Positions 51,523 through 60,061 of a stretch of 64,000 bases of DNA are shown piece after piece. The translations under genes were made by a program, and so were the position numbers. The notes under the pieces are model-generated. The model was not told where the DNA came from. It saw nothing but the letters and a program-made list of their open reading frames with translations, and ran no database searches. Source of the DNA: Ottowia flava. Lineage in GTDB: Bacteria; Pseudomonadota; Gammaproteobacteria; Burkholderiales; Burkholderiaceae_C. Where the stretch lies: NCBI RefSeq assembly GCF_042680565.1, contig NZ_JBHUEJ010000015.1:363905-427904 (forward strand). Reading direction: 5' to 3'. Within the stretch, counting starts at the first letter, position 1. Every line of letters starts with the position of its first letter.

Positions 51523-52014
51523 TCACCCGGAAATTGGCAGTGCGGTCGTGGCCTTGACGCGGTCCATCACGAAGCTGGTCTTGCAGTCCTGGACCGCCGG
51601 GTGGCGCAACAAGGTATCCATCATGAAACGTGAGTACGCACTCATGTCCTGCAGCACCAGGCGCAACAAGAAATCCATTTCCCCCGTCAGGGCCGTGCAT
51701 TCCACCACCTCCGGCCACGCCTGCACGCTGGCGCGGAATTCGTCCATGGGATTGCGCTTGTTGCCGTCGGACCGCTTCTCAAGCCGGACATTGACATACG
51801 CCATAAGGCCTAGCCCCAGCGCTTCGGGCCTCAGCAGGGCCACGTAACGGTCAACGATGCCCGCGTCCTCCAGTTTTTTGATGCGGCGCAGCACAGCGCT
51901 GGCGGACAGCCCAATCGCCTCGCCCATGGACTCGCAGGTTTCCCGGCCGTTGACCTGCAAACGGCGCAGGATGGCCCGGTCAAGCCGGTCCAGTGCGTCA
52001 GCGTCTTCCATCAC
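51523..52014 (-). CDS. Lrp/AsnC family transcriptional regulator
   Basis: A 163-residue feast/famine regulator: N-terminal winged helix-turn-helix LDRLDRAILRRLQVNGRETCESMGEAIGLSASAVLRRIKKLEDAGIVDRY and a C-terminal RAM ligand-binding domain (VVECTALTGEMDFLLRLVLQDM). Divergent from hppD, separated by 207 bp that carry a pair of 12-bp inverted half-sites 60 bp apart. It is the probable tyrosine/phenylalanine-catabolism regulator of hppD; the ligand is an inference. Confidence 0.92.
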   Translation of the reverse strand: MMEDADALDRLDRAILRRLQVNGRETCESMGEAIGLSASAVLRRIKKLEDAGIVDRYVALLRPEALGLGLMAYVNVRLEKRSDGNKRNPMDEFRASVQAWPEVVECTALTGEMDFLLRLVLQDMSAYSRFMMDTLLRHPAVQDCKTSFVMDRVKATTALPISG

Positions 52015-52031
52015 GCAATTTTATGCTGCTA

Positions 52032-52103
52032 TTGCGCTGATTGGCGCTGTTTACGTCATGAACTTGTCTTCTGACGCATTTTTCGTGCGCTCAATCAGCG
52101 CAA
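52032..52103. promoter_or_regulatory. Long-range inverted repeat between the Lrp gene and hppD (likely Lrp operator)
   Basis: TTGCGCTGATTG (52032-52043) and its exact reverse complement CAATCAGCGCAA (52092-52103), centres 60 bp apart (about six helical turns). Lrp-type octamers wrap DNA and bind such spaced half-sites. Lies in the divergent promoter region. Confidence 0.7.
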
Positions 52104-52221
52104 GCCGCACGATCTCTGTCCGACCCGCCCACCGGAAGCCGCCAAACGCTGGAAAGCGTCAACCCCTTCGGCCTACAGTGACGGGCTTGATGTCGATCAA
52201 CGCCGACCACGGAGACAAGGC

Positions 52222-53379
52222 ATGACCACCAACGCATCCCCCACGACCCTGACCGCCCAAGCCGGCACCACTTGGGACAACCCCATGGGCACGGACGGTT
52301 TTGAATTCATCGAATACGCGGCACCCGACCCCAAGGCGATGGGCGAGCTGTTCGAACGCATGGGCTTTACCGCCGTGGCCAAGCACCGCCACAAGGACGT
52401 GACGCTGTACCGTCAGGGCGAGGTCAACTTCATCGTCAATGCGGAGCCCGACAGCTTTGCTCAGCGCTTTGCGCGCCTGCACGGCCCCAGCATCTGCGCC
52501 ATCGCCTTCCGCGTGCAGGACGCCAAGGCTGCGTACGAACGCGCCATTCAATTGGGCGCCTGGGGCTACGCTGAAACGGCCGGCCCGGGCGAGCTGAACA
52601 TCCCGGCCATCAAGGGCATCGGCGATTCGATCATCTACCTGATCGACCGCTGGCGCGGCAAGAACGGGGCGCAGGAAGGCGACATCGGCAACATCGGCTT
52701 CTACGACGTCGACTTCGAGCCTCTGCCCGGCGTGAGCGGCAGCGCCGCCGTCAGCCCCGAGGGTTTTGGCATGACGGTGATCGACCACCTGACGCACAAC
52801 GTGCACAAGGGCCGCATGGACGAATGGGCCAGCTTCTACGAGCGCCTGTTCAACTTCCGCGAAGTGCGCTACTTCGACATCGAAGGCCAGGCCACGGGCG
52901 TGAAGAGCAAGGCGATGACCAGCCCGTGCGGCAAGATCCGCATCCCGATCAACGAAGAGGGCAACGACCAGAAGGGCCAGATCCAGGAGTACCTGGACAG
53001 CTACCGCGGCGAAGGCGTGCAGCACATCGCCATGGCGACCAAGAATCTGTACGAAACGGTAGACGCGCTGCAGATGGCCGGCGTGCGCCTGCTGAACACC
53101 AGCGAAACGTACTACGAGCTGCTGCCGGGGCGCATCCCCAACCTGCAGGAGCCGATCGGCGAGCTGCAGTCGCGCAACATCCTGGTCGACGGTGCCGAGG
53201 GTGAACTGCTGCTGCAGATCTTCAGCGAAAACCAGCTCGGCCCGGTCTTCTTCGAGTTCATCCAGCGCAAGGGCAACGAAGGCTTTGGCGAAGGCAACTT
53301 CAAGGCCTTGTTCGAGACCATGGAGCTGGACCAGATGCGCCGCGGCGTGCTGGCGGCCCCGGCCGAAGCCAAGGACTGA
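52222..53379 (+). CDS. hppD: 4-hydroxyphenylpyruvate dioxygenase
   Basis: Non-haem Fe(II) dioxygenase converting 4-hydroxyphenylpyruvate to homogentisate in tyrosine breakdown; 385 residues. Two VOC modules. The metal triad is visible: His in TVIDHLTHNV (near 190), His in GEGVQHIAM (near 269) and Glu in GPVFFEFIQRKG (near 349). GGAG lies 8 bp upstream of ATG 52222. Divergent Lrp-type regulator and a spaced inverted repeat upstream suggest control by aromatic amino acids. Confidence 0.96.
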   Translation: MTTNASPTTLTAQAGTTWDNPMGTDGFEFIEYAAPDPKAMGELFERMGFTAVAKHRHKDVTLYRQGEVNFIVNAEPDSFAQRFARLHGPSICAIAFRVQDAKAAYERAIQLGAWGYAETAGPGELNIPAIKGIGDSIIYLIDRWRGKNGAQEGDIGNIGFYDVDFEPLPGVSGSAAVSPEGFGMTVIDHLTHNVHKGRMDEWASFYERLFNFREVRYFDIEGQATGVKSKAMTSPCGKIRIPINEEGNDQKGQIQEYLDSYRGEGVQHIAMATKNLYETVDALQMAGVRLLNTSETYYELLPGRIPNLQEPIGELQSRNILVDGAEGELLLQIFSENQLGPVFFEFIQRKGNEGFGEGNFKALFETMELDQMRRGVLAAPAEAKD

Positions 53380-53439
53380 AAGGGACAAACCCTCCGTCGC
53401 GCGATCCGTACGCTCGACCGACCGGCCGGCCTCGGGGAT

Positions 53440-53502
53440 TGATAAGAAATCAGGCTCCAGCCCTACAACCACCTGCGCAAACAGCTATTGTTTTTATAGT
53501 GA
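53440..53502 (-). repeat. TAGCTGC interspersed repeat, copy 13
   Basis: Minus-strand ATAGCTGTTTGCGCAGGTGG, then TTGTAGGGCTGGAGCCTGAT and TTCTTATC. Near-identical to copy 8. Lies between convergent hppD and HIT genes. Confidence 0.8.
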
Positions 53503-53548
53503 GCAGCGGCTGCGTTGCGCCCCGCGCCGAGTGCGCTAAAGCAGCGTG

Positions 53549-53992
53549 TCAGCCCGGCCAGGCTGCGCGCAGGCGGGCGGCGTAGTCGTTCAGCACCGCC
53601 GGCCCGGGCTCCTGCCGCGGCCAAGTGAAGGTGATGCCGTCGCCCTCGTGCCGCGGCACCACGTGCAGGTGGAAATGCCCCACCGTCTGCCCGCCCAACG
53701 CGCCGTTGGCCTGCAGCAGCGTCAACCCCGGGGGATCGAACGCGGCCTGCACGGCCAGCGCCACCTTATGTGCAGTTTGCATGGCGGCGCCGGCCTCTTG
53801 CGCCGTCAGCTCGAACACCGTGGCCGCGTGCCGCTTGCTGGCCACCAGCACGTGGCCCGGCGTGACCTGGCCCAGGTCCATGAAGGCGATGGTCAAATCG
53901 TCCTCAAAGACCTTGGCCGCAGGTATTTCGCCCGAGATCAACCGGCAGAAGATGCACTGGCCAGGCGGGGAGGTATCGACGAAGACGGGCAT
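53549..53992 (-). CDS. HIT family protein
   Basis: A 147-residue histidine-triad nucleotide hydrolase/transferase. The signature VGHFHLHVVPRHEGDG (His-x-His-x-His near 104-110) is present. The N-terminus CIFCRLISGEIPAAKVFEDD has a Cys pair, probably zinc-binding. Acts on AMP-conjugates in the cytoplasm; substrate unknown. Confidence 0.92.
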   Translation of the reverse strand: MPVFVDTSPPGQCIFCRLISGEIPAAKVFEDDLTIAFMDLGQVTPGHVLVASKRHAATVFELTAQEAGAAMQTAHKVALAVQAAFDPPGLTLLQANGALGGQTVGHFHLHVVPRHEGDGITFTWPRQEPGPAVLNDYAARLRAAWPG

Positions 53993-54131
53993 GGGTGGCG
54001 TAGAGGGGGTTTGGTGCGGCTAAGGCGATGACCGCGAGGCTACCAAAACCCGCCTTCGGTCCGCGCTCCGCCTGGCGCCTACAGCCCGTAAGCGCTGCGT
54101 GGGGCAGCGGCCATCGAGCGAGCGCTTCCCA

Positions 54132-54977
54132 TCAGCCGCGGCGGCGCGCACTCCACCGGGCGCCCAGCACCATAGCGGCAAACAACAGCGCCAGCATGCC
54201 CCCGCCCAGGGTCGGCACCGGCGTGGGCGGCGCGGCGGGGCGCGGTACCAGAATGGCCGAGCCCGAGAAATCGGCGGCAGGCGCTGGCGCCGTGTACACA
54301 AAATCCACACCCGATGCAGACAGACGGTTGGATGTGATGGTGAAGTTGCTGATGCCCGCTGGGTTGGTGATGCGCACCAGCGCCTTCGCGGAATTGTTGT
54401 CCGCACGGAAGGTTTTCCACGACATGGTGCCGGTGCCGGAGCCCGTCACCGTGACCGTGCTGGTCTGGTTGATCACCTCGAACACCGTGCCCGGTTGCGA
54501 CGAGGTCCACGCCCAGCGGGCGTACTTCATGCCGCTGTTCTCGTCCAGAATTTCGGCACCGGCGTAGTAAATCAGCTCGGTCGGCAGGGTCGTTGCTGTG
54601 ACGGTGTAGGTCACCACCGTGTCGGCGCCGCCCGTATAGATCTGACCTTGGTTCAAGTTGAGCGATGGCGTGCCCGTGATGCCATAGCCGGGCGTCGCAT
54701 AGACAGCGCCATTGAAGAAGTCGTTGACGACGGTCGGATCCGACACCAGTCCGCCGTTGGCCGTGACGGCGAAGGTGGCGGCCCCGAATGCGGCGGAACC
54801 TGTATCGCTGGACAAGCTGTTGGTTCCGAAGGCGGCCGCTGGCCAGTTCACCAGTTCGTAGTCCACGCCCGACAGCGTGAACTGCGTCTGGGCGTGGGCG
54901 CCAGCAGCAGCCACCAAAAGCAGGAGACCACCCAGCAGGGTGGTCTTGGTGTTTCGGGCAAGGTGAGAACGTCGCAT
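54132..54977 (-). CDS. Exported protein with IPTL-CTERM sorting tail
   Basis: A 281-residue protein of unknown function. Signal peptide (about 1-30, TTLLGGLLLLVAAAGAHA), then a beta-rich body with Thr-, Ser- and Gly-rich strands (TFAVTANGGLVSDPTVVNDFFNGAVY, TYTVTATTLPTELIYYAG). C-terminus PTPVPTLGGGMLALLFAAMVLGARWSARRRG: PVPTL, helix, basic end, the IPTL-CTERM pattern. AGGAG precedes ATG 54977; the frame extends to 55031 without function. Likely surface or secreted. Confidence 0.85.
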   Translation of the reverse strand: MRRSHLARNTKTTLLGGLLLLVAAAGAHAQTQFTLSGVDYELVNWPAAAFGTNSLSSDTGSAAFGAATFAVTANGGLVSDPTVVNDFFNGAVYATPGYGITGTPSLNLNQGQIYTGGADTVVTYTVTATTLPTELIYYAGAEILDENSGMKYARWAWTSSQPGTVFEVINQTSTVTVTGSGTGTMSWKTFRADNNSAKALVRITNPAGISNFTITSNRLSASGVDFVYTAPAPAADFSGSAILVPRPAAPPTPVPTLGGGMLALLFAAMVLGARWSARRRG

Positions 54978-55294
54978 ACCTATCAAGCTCCTTGGTTCAG
55001 ATGTCATCGTTGAATGCGCGCTAGAACGCACGGCATAGTCGATGCTCCATCCTAGTATTTGGGGCTGATATGTATGCTTTTATGCTTAATTTGATGCTGC
55101 CAGGTTCGTTAAGAAATTCACGCAGTCGTCAATATTTCCCGGCAAAGCATTGCCCGATTGTGCGTGACATGCAGTAGCCAGCACAGTGTTTTCGGCTATT
55201 CGCCTACTCTGCTGCAGGCTCTCGGTCACGCTTCACGCGCCTTGCATTGCTTCTGATCGGCGGAGGGCGGATGCACATCTCGCCGCGCCAACGG
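54978..55294. other. Intergenic region upstream of the IPTL-CTERM gene
   Basis: About 315 bp without a convincing gene. It contains the promoter region of the leftward IPTL-CTERM gene, including an AT-rich segment (55060-55100) and the dyad CCTAGTATTTGGGG at 55051-55064. A similar CCCC...GGGG dyad precedes the IPTL-CTERM gene at 45306. Nothing else is recognisable. Confidence 0.5.
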
Positions 55295-56221
55295 CTATTC
55301 GCGAGACATTCGACCTGGCAACCCAAACGCCAGCGCCCCCAAAGCGCCCTGCACCAACTGGTACAGCCCATAGATGACCCCCGTGCCCACGGCCGCGGCG
55401 GCCGGCACGCCGAAAGGCGCCAGGGCGGCAACGGCGGCGGCTTCGCGCGTGCCCCAGCCACCGACGCTGGCGGGCAGCGCGGCCATCAGAAAGACCGGGG
55501 CGATGGCAAAAGCCCAGGCGGCCGGCGGAATGTGCACGCCCAGCGCCAGCCCGCCGGCGGCCAGCGCGGCGGCGGACAGCACCTGCACGGCGGCCGAGGC
55601 CAGGGCTTGCCAGCCGAGTTGGCTCAAAAAGTTGGGCCGTTCGATCGCGGCCTTCAACGGCGCCAGCCAGCGGATGCTGCCGCGGCGCAGCAGCCATGGC
55701 AGCGCCAGCGGCAAGGCCAGCCACAACGCGGTGCCGACCAGCATCAGCGCAATGAAGGCACTTGGCGGCAAGCGCAACACTGGCGCCAGTTGCGGCGCGC
55801 AGGCGGCGGCGCCCAGACCGCCGATGGCGCACAGCATCCACAGGCCGCTGACGCGGTCGAGCACGACCGACCAGGTGGACGCCAGCGTGTCCTGCCCCGC
55901 GCGTTTCAGCACGACGGCGCGGTACACGTCACCGCCGACCACGGCGCCGGGCAACAAGGCGTTGAGGCCAATCGCCTGAAAGTACCAGCGCCCCGCGTCG
56001 CGCGCCGCCATGTCGGCACCCAGCCAGCGCGCCAGCGCCCGCCAGCGCAGCGCCGACACGATGTTGGAGGCGATGGCCGCCAGCAGGCCAGCGACCAGCC
56101 ACACTGGGTCGGCCTGGCGCAGCTGCGCCCACACGCGCGCGGGGTTGGCCAGCGCGAGCACGGCACCCAGCAGCGCCAGCCCGATCAGGCCGCGCAGCAG
56201 CGCCTTGTGCGAGCGCTTCAC
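55295..56221 (-). CDS. LPG synthase/UPF0104-type flippase-like membrane protein
   Basis: A 308-residue inner-membrane protein of about eight helices. The DUF/LPG_synthase_TM family marks are LRWRALARWLGAD near 60 and LLPGAVVGGDVYRAVVLKRAG near 90, with VVLDRVSGLWM near 120. Relatives are the transmembrane half of MprF and AglD-type proteins next to lipid-linked glycosyl transferases, proposed to flip or handle lipid carriers. Overlaps the GT2 stop (4 bp) and is downstream of it; presumably works with it. Confidence 0.87.
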   Translation of the reverse strand: MKRSHKALLRGLIGLALLGAVLALANPARVWAQLRQADPVWLVAGLLAAIASNIVSALRWRALARWLGADMAARDAGRWYFQAIGLNALLPGAVVGGDVYRAVVLKRAGQDTLASTWSVVLDRVSGLWMLCAIGGLGAAACAPQLAPVLRLPPSAFIALMLVGTALWLALPLALPWLLRRGSIRWLAPLKAAIERPNFLSQLGWQALASAAVQVLSAAALAAGGLALGVHIPPAAWAFAIAPVFLMAALPASVGGWGTREAAAVAALAPFGVPAAAAVGTGVIYGLYQLVQGALGALAFGLPGRMSRE

Positions 56222-57261
56222 GCTACATTTTCAGTAGCTGCTTGCGCAGATGGTTGTAGGGCTGAAGGGCGATTTTGCTCCAAAATCACCTCTTCATCCA
56301 CGCGATACTCCTGCGCATGGAACTGCGGCGCGCCGCCGGCTTCGTAGTACACGCGGGTGAGCAATTCGCCGATCAGCCCGGCCACGATCATCTGCACGCC
56401 CATCAGCACCAGCATGACGCCCACCAGCAGCAGCGGCCGCCCGCCGATGTCGTGGCCAAACAGCTTGACGCCCAGCAGGTACAGCAGGATCAGCATGCCG
56501 GGCGTCATCAGCCACAGGCCCAAGCCACCGAATGCGTGCAGCGGGCGCTGGCGGTAGCGCATCAAAAACACCATCAGGATCAAGTCCAGGATGACGCGGA
56601 ACGTGCGGTCGATGCCGTACTTGGACACGCCAGCGGTGCGCGCGTGGTGGCGCACCGGCACTTCCGTGATGCGCGCGCCGGCGTCCTTGGCCAGCGAGGG
56701 GATGAAGCGGTGCAGTTCGCCGTACAGGCGGATGCGGTCGATGATGGGGCGGCGGTAGGCCTTGAGCGCGCAGCCGTAGTCGTGCAGGTGCACGCCAGTG
56801 GCGCTGGAGATCAGCCGGTTGGCGATGCGCGAGGGCAGCTTGCGCGACAGCTCGGCGTCCTGGCGGTCCTTGCGCCAACCGCTGACCATGTCGACGTCGG
56901 GGTCGGTCTCCAGCCGGTTCAGCAGCAGCGGGATGTCGTCCGGCTCGTTCTGGAGGTCTGCGTCCAGTGTCACCACGTAGCGGCCGCGCACGCGGTCAAA
57001 ACCGGCCTGCAGCGCGCTGGACTGGCCGTAGTTGCGCGCCAGAAACATCGGGCGCAGCCAGGGCGTGGCGGCGGCCAGCTCGCGCAGCTTGGCGCGGCTG
57101 CCGTCGGTGGAGCCGTCGTCGACCGCGAGCAGCTCGAAGCTCAGGGGCTGCTGCGCCATGGCTGCGCCGATGCGCCGCACCAGCTCGGGCAGGTTGTCGA
57201 CCTCGTTGTAGATGGGAACCACGATGGAGACATCGGGCACCGCGGTGCGTTCAGCGGTCAT
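56218..57261 (-). CDS. GT2 polyprenyl-phosphate glycosyltransferase (ArnC/GtrB-like)
   Basis: A 347-residue enzyme with a GT2 domain (SIVVPIYNEVDNLPELV, LLAVDDGSTDGS, VVTLDADLQNEPDD) and two C-terminal membrane helices (about 235-260 and 275-300). It should move a sugar from a nucleotide donor to polyprenyl phosphate on the inner membrane. ATG 57261 is preferred over an upstream GTG at 57279. The last eight or so residues (SAQAATENVA) come from repeat copy 14. Overlaps the flippase-like gene. Divergent GT39, epimerase and ugd genes suggest the donor is UDP-galacturonate or UDP-glucuronate. Confidence 0.9.
   Translation of the reverse strand: MTAERTAVPDVSIVVPIYNEVDNLPELVRRIGAAMAQQPLSFELLAVDDGSTDGSRAKLRELAAATPWLRPMFLARNYGQSSALQAGFDRVRGRYVVTLDADLQNEPDDIPLLLNRLETDPDVDMVSGWRKDRQDAELSRKLPSRIANRLISSATGVHLHDYGCALKAYRRPIIDRIRLYGELHRFIPSLAKDAGARITEVPVRHHARTAGVSKYGIDRTFRVILDLILMVFLMRYRQRPLHAFGGLGLWLMTPGMLILLYLLGVKLFGHDIGGRPLLLVGVMLVLMGVQMIVAGLIGELLTRVYYEAGGAPQFHAQEYRVDEEVILEQNRPSALQPSAQAATENVA
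56222..56288 (+). repeat. TAGCTGC interspersed repeat, copy 14 (inside the GT2 gene 3' end)
   Basis: TCAGTAGCTGCTTGCGCAGA then TGGTTGTAGGGCTGAAGGGC and GATTTTG. Antisense to the gene; in the sense frame it encodes the C-terminal tail RPSALQPSAQAAT of the glycosyltransferase. Confidence 0.78.
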
Positions 57262-57365
57262 GAAGGGGGTGACAGGCACAGGCGGGATAATGGTCCGATT
57301 GTGCCTTGCACGGTTTTTCCGCCTCCCGCGCGGGCTAACCGGCGTCGGCCGTTCGCTTTCACCGC

Positions 57366-58883
57366 ATGAATTCCGCCGACGCGCTGTCCGCGCCCACGCT
57401 GCGCGCCCCCGTGGCCCACCCGCTGTTCTGGCTGCTCGCCCTGTGCGCAGCGCACGTGGCCGTGCGCGTGGCGATTTCGCCCGCCCTGAAGTGGGACGAG
57501 GCCGAGCAAATCCTCTGGACCCAGCAGCTGGCCTGGGGTTACGGGGCGCAGCCGCCGCTGTACACCTGGCTGCAGTGGGGCATGAACCAGCTCTTCGGCC
57601 CCAGCGTGCTGTCGCTGTCGCTGCTCAAGCACGGGCTGCTGGCATTGACCTACGCCATGATGTACTTGGCGGGGCGTGAATTGCTGGGCCCGCGTGGCGC
57701 CTGGTGGGCGTCGGCCAGCATGCTGCTGCTGCCGCCGTTGGGATGGTTCTCGGTGCGCGACCAGACGCACACGATCCTGGTCACGGCCATGACCTGCGCG
57801 GCATGGTGGCTGCTGTTTCGCCTGATCAAGCGGCCTCGCCCGCAGGACTTCGCCTGGCTGGGCCTGGTCTGCGCAGCAGGCGTGCTGGCCAAGTACAGCT
57901 ACGTGCTGGTGATCGCCGTCATGCTGGTGGCGGCGCTGTCGCTGCCGGAAGGGCGCCGCGCCCTGTTGTCGCGCGGCTGGTGGCTGGCGCCGCTGGTGGG
58001 AGTGCTGGTGGTGGCGCCGCATGCGGTGTGGCTGCTGTCGCACCTGCACGAAGCGACGGCGGGCACGCTGCACAAGATGCAGATCCAGCCCGAGCGCGGT
58101 TTGTTCAAGGGTTTGCTCAGCCTGATCGACGGCGTGGCCGGCATGCTGGCGCTGTTCGCGCTGCTGGCGCTGTGGGCCTTTCGCAGCGCCTGGTGGAGAA
58201 AGCCAGTCTTGCCTGCCGTGCCGTGGGCGCAGCGCCTAATGTGGCGCTACCTGGCGCTGATGCTGCTAGCGCTGCTGGGTATGGTCCTGGTGGCCAGTGT
58301 GTCCAACTTCAAGGGGCGCTGGGTGCTGCCGCTGCTGTGCGCCGTGCCGCTGGCCGCTTTTGCGGCCCGGCCGGAGTTGCAGCAGCACCCGCGCGGCGGC
58401 CGCTACACCGGCGCCGTGGTCACCGTCGCCCTCATCCTGCTGGTGGCCGCCGGCCTGCGCCCCTGGTTCAGCGGCGCACGCGGTGACACGGACGAGCTGA
58501 ACCACCCTGCCCGCGCGCTGGGCAAACAGCTGCAAGCCCAGGGCTACGACGGCCGTAGCCCCATCATCGCGGCCGACCACATGATCGGAGGCCTCTTGCG
58601 CACCCGCTTCCCGCAAGCGCGCGTGGCCGCCTGCAACGCCGACGAGGCCGACGTCGCCCGCTGTGTGGCCGACCAGGTGGCGCGCGCCCAGTCCGCGGGC
58701 CAGGGCTGGCTGCTGGTGTCCCGCGCCGACCGGGTGGAGCCCGACTGGTGGGCCAAGGCGCAAGCCCACATCGGCCCGCAGACGCGCCAAAGCATCGTCT
58801 TGCCCTTCCGCATGGTGCGCGACGGCACGCCGCCTGCGCACTACGACTTCGTCTGGCACCCCTCAGGAGGCACCGCCCCATGA
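57366..58883 (+). CDS. GT39/ArnT-like integral membrane glycosyltransferase
   Basis: A 505-residue protein with 10-12 helices. WDEAEQILWTQQLAWGYGAQPPLYTWLQW near 43-70 is the PMT_2/ArnT-type first loop with the Asp-Glu pair and a PPLY motif. The C-terminal soluble part begins near residue 370. Enzymes of this class use polyprenyl-phosphate sugars to decorate lipid A or LPS core in the periplasm. Its stop overlaps the epimerase start (ATGA). Likely partner of the divergent GT2. Confidence 0.88.
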   Translation: MNSADALSAPTLRAPVAHPLFWLLALCAAHVAVRVAISPALKWDEAEQILWTQQLAWGYGAQPPLYTWLQWGMNQLFGPSVLSLSLLKHGLLALTYAMMYLAGRELLGPRGAWWASASMLLLPPLGWFSVRDQTHTILVTAMTCAAWWLLFRLIKRPRPQDFAWLGLVCAAGVLAKYSYVLVIAVMLVAALSLPEGRRALLSRGWWLAPLVGVLVVAPHAVWLLSHLHEATAGTLHKMQIQPERGLFKGLLSLIDGVAGMLALFALLALWAFRSAWWRKPVLPAVPWAQRLMWRYLALMLLALLGMVLVASVSNFKGRWVLPLLCAVPLAAFAARPELQQHPRGGRYTGAVVTVALILLVAAGLRPWFSGARGDTDELNHPARALGKQLQAQGYDGRSPIIAADHMIGGLLRTRFPQARVAACNADEADVARCVADQVARAQSAGQGWLLVSRADRVEPDWWAKAQAHIGPQTRQSIVLPFRMVRDGTPPAHYDFVWHPSGGTAP

Positions 58884-60058
58884 GCACCGCGTCACCACAG
58901 GACCGCCCGGGGGTGGAAAGCCACCCATCAGGAGGCAGCGAACCTCGCGCGACGGGGGGGGCAGGGGCTACACCCGAGCCGCCGCTCGGCCGCCCGAAGG
59001 CGGCGAGCGCCCCCTCGGGGGGCAGCGAACCTCGCGCAGCGGGGAGCGTGGGGGCAATTCTTGTCACTGGCGCAGCGGGTTTTATTGGAATGCACTGCGC
59101 GGAGCGCTTGTTGTCGCGCGGCGACACCGTGGTCGGCATCGACAGCCTGAACGCGTACTACGACCCGGCGCTGAAAGAAGCGCGCCTCGCCCGGTTGTCT
59201 TCGCACCCGAATTTCAGCTTTGAGCGCCTGGACGTGGCCGACCGCGCCGGCATGGCCGCCCTGTTCGCGCGCGTGCGGCCCACGCGTGTGCTGCACCTGG
59301 CCGCGCAGGCCGGCGTGCGCTATTCCATCGACCAGCCCGACGATTACAGCGACAGCAACCTGCTCGGCTTCGGCAACGTGCTGCAAGGCTGCCGCGCGGC
59401 GCAGGTGCAGCACCTGGTCTACGCCAGCAGCTCCAGCGTGTACGGCGGCAACGCCAAGCTGCCCTACAGCGAACGCGACGCGGTCGACCACCCGGTCAGC
59501 TACTACGCCGCCACCAAGAAGGCCAACGAGGTGATGGCGCACAGCTACGCCCACCTGTACGGCATGCCGACCACCGGGCTGCGCTTTTTCACCGTGTACG
59601 GGCCCTGGGGCCGACCGGACATGGCGTTGTTCAAATTCACCCGCGCCATGCTGGCCGGCGAGCCGATCGACGTTTACGGCAACGGCCAGTTGGTGCGCGA
59701 CTTCACCTACATCGACGACATCGTGGAAGGGGTTCTGCGCGTGCTGGACAAGCCCGCCACGCCCGACCCCGCCTACGACCCGCTGGCGCCCAACCCCGGC
59801 ATCAGCACCGCGCCCTACCGCATCTTCAACATCGGCAACAGCACACCCACCGTGCTGATGGACTACATCGCCGCGCTCGAAGCGGCGCTGGGCACCACCG
59901 CCGACAAGCGCATGCTGCCGATCCAGCCCGGCGACATGCACAGTACCGCGGCAGACGTGTCGGCGCTGGCGGCGTGGGTCGGCTTCAAGCCGGCCACGCC
60001 GGTCGGTGAAGGCGTGGCGCGCTTTGCGCGCTGGTACAGGGACTTTTACGGGAGCTGA
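58880..60058 (+). CDS. NAD-dependent epimerase, UDP-glucuronate 4-epimerase-like
   Basis: Extended SDR. VTGAAGFIGMHCAERLL is the cofactor loop, DSLNAYYDPALKEARL follows, and YAATKKANE (Tyr/Lys) and FFTVYGPWGRPDMALF match the LpsL/UDP-GlcA 4-epimerase group, which makes UDP-galacturonate. From ATG 58880 (ATGA overlap with the GT39 gene) the protein has 392 residues with about 57 low-complexity N-terminal residues encoded by GC-rich repeats. A GTG at 59048 gives 336 residues, the normal length. Either start is possible; the fold begins near 59050. Confidence 0.88.
   Translation: MSTASPQDRPGVESHPSGGSEPRATGGAGATPEPPLGRPKAASAPSGGSEPRAAGSVGAILVTGAAGFIGMHCAERLLSRGDTVVGIDSLNAYYDPALKEARLARLSSHPNFSFERLDVADRAGMAALFARVRPTRVLHLAAQAGVRYSIDQPDDYSDSNLLGFGNVLQGCRAAQVQHLVYASSSSVYGGNAKLPYSERDAVDHPVSYYAATKKANEVMAHSYAHLYGMPTTGLRFFTVYGPWGRPDMALFKFTRAMLAGEPIDVYGNGQLVRDFTYIDDIVEGVLRVLDKPATPDPAYDPLAPNPGISTAPYRIFNIGNSTPTVLMDYIAALEAALGTTADKRMLPIQPGDMHSTAADVSALAAWVGFKPATPVGEGVARFARWYRDFYGS
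58925..59056 (+). repeat. GC-rich repeat pair in the epimerase 5' end
   Basis: The 17-mer GGCAGCGAACCTCGCGC occurs at 58934-58950 and 59021-59037, each preceded by a TCAGGAG/TCGGGG stretch and followed by G-rich DNA. Between them lies an imperfect inverted repeat around CGGCCGCC. Both copies are in frame 87 bp apart and encode PSGGSEPRA. Confidence 0.75.
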
Positions 60059-60061
60059 ACT

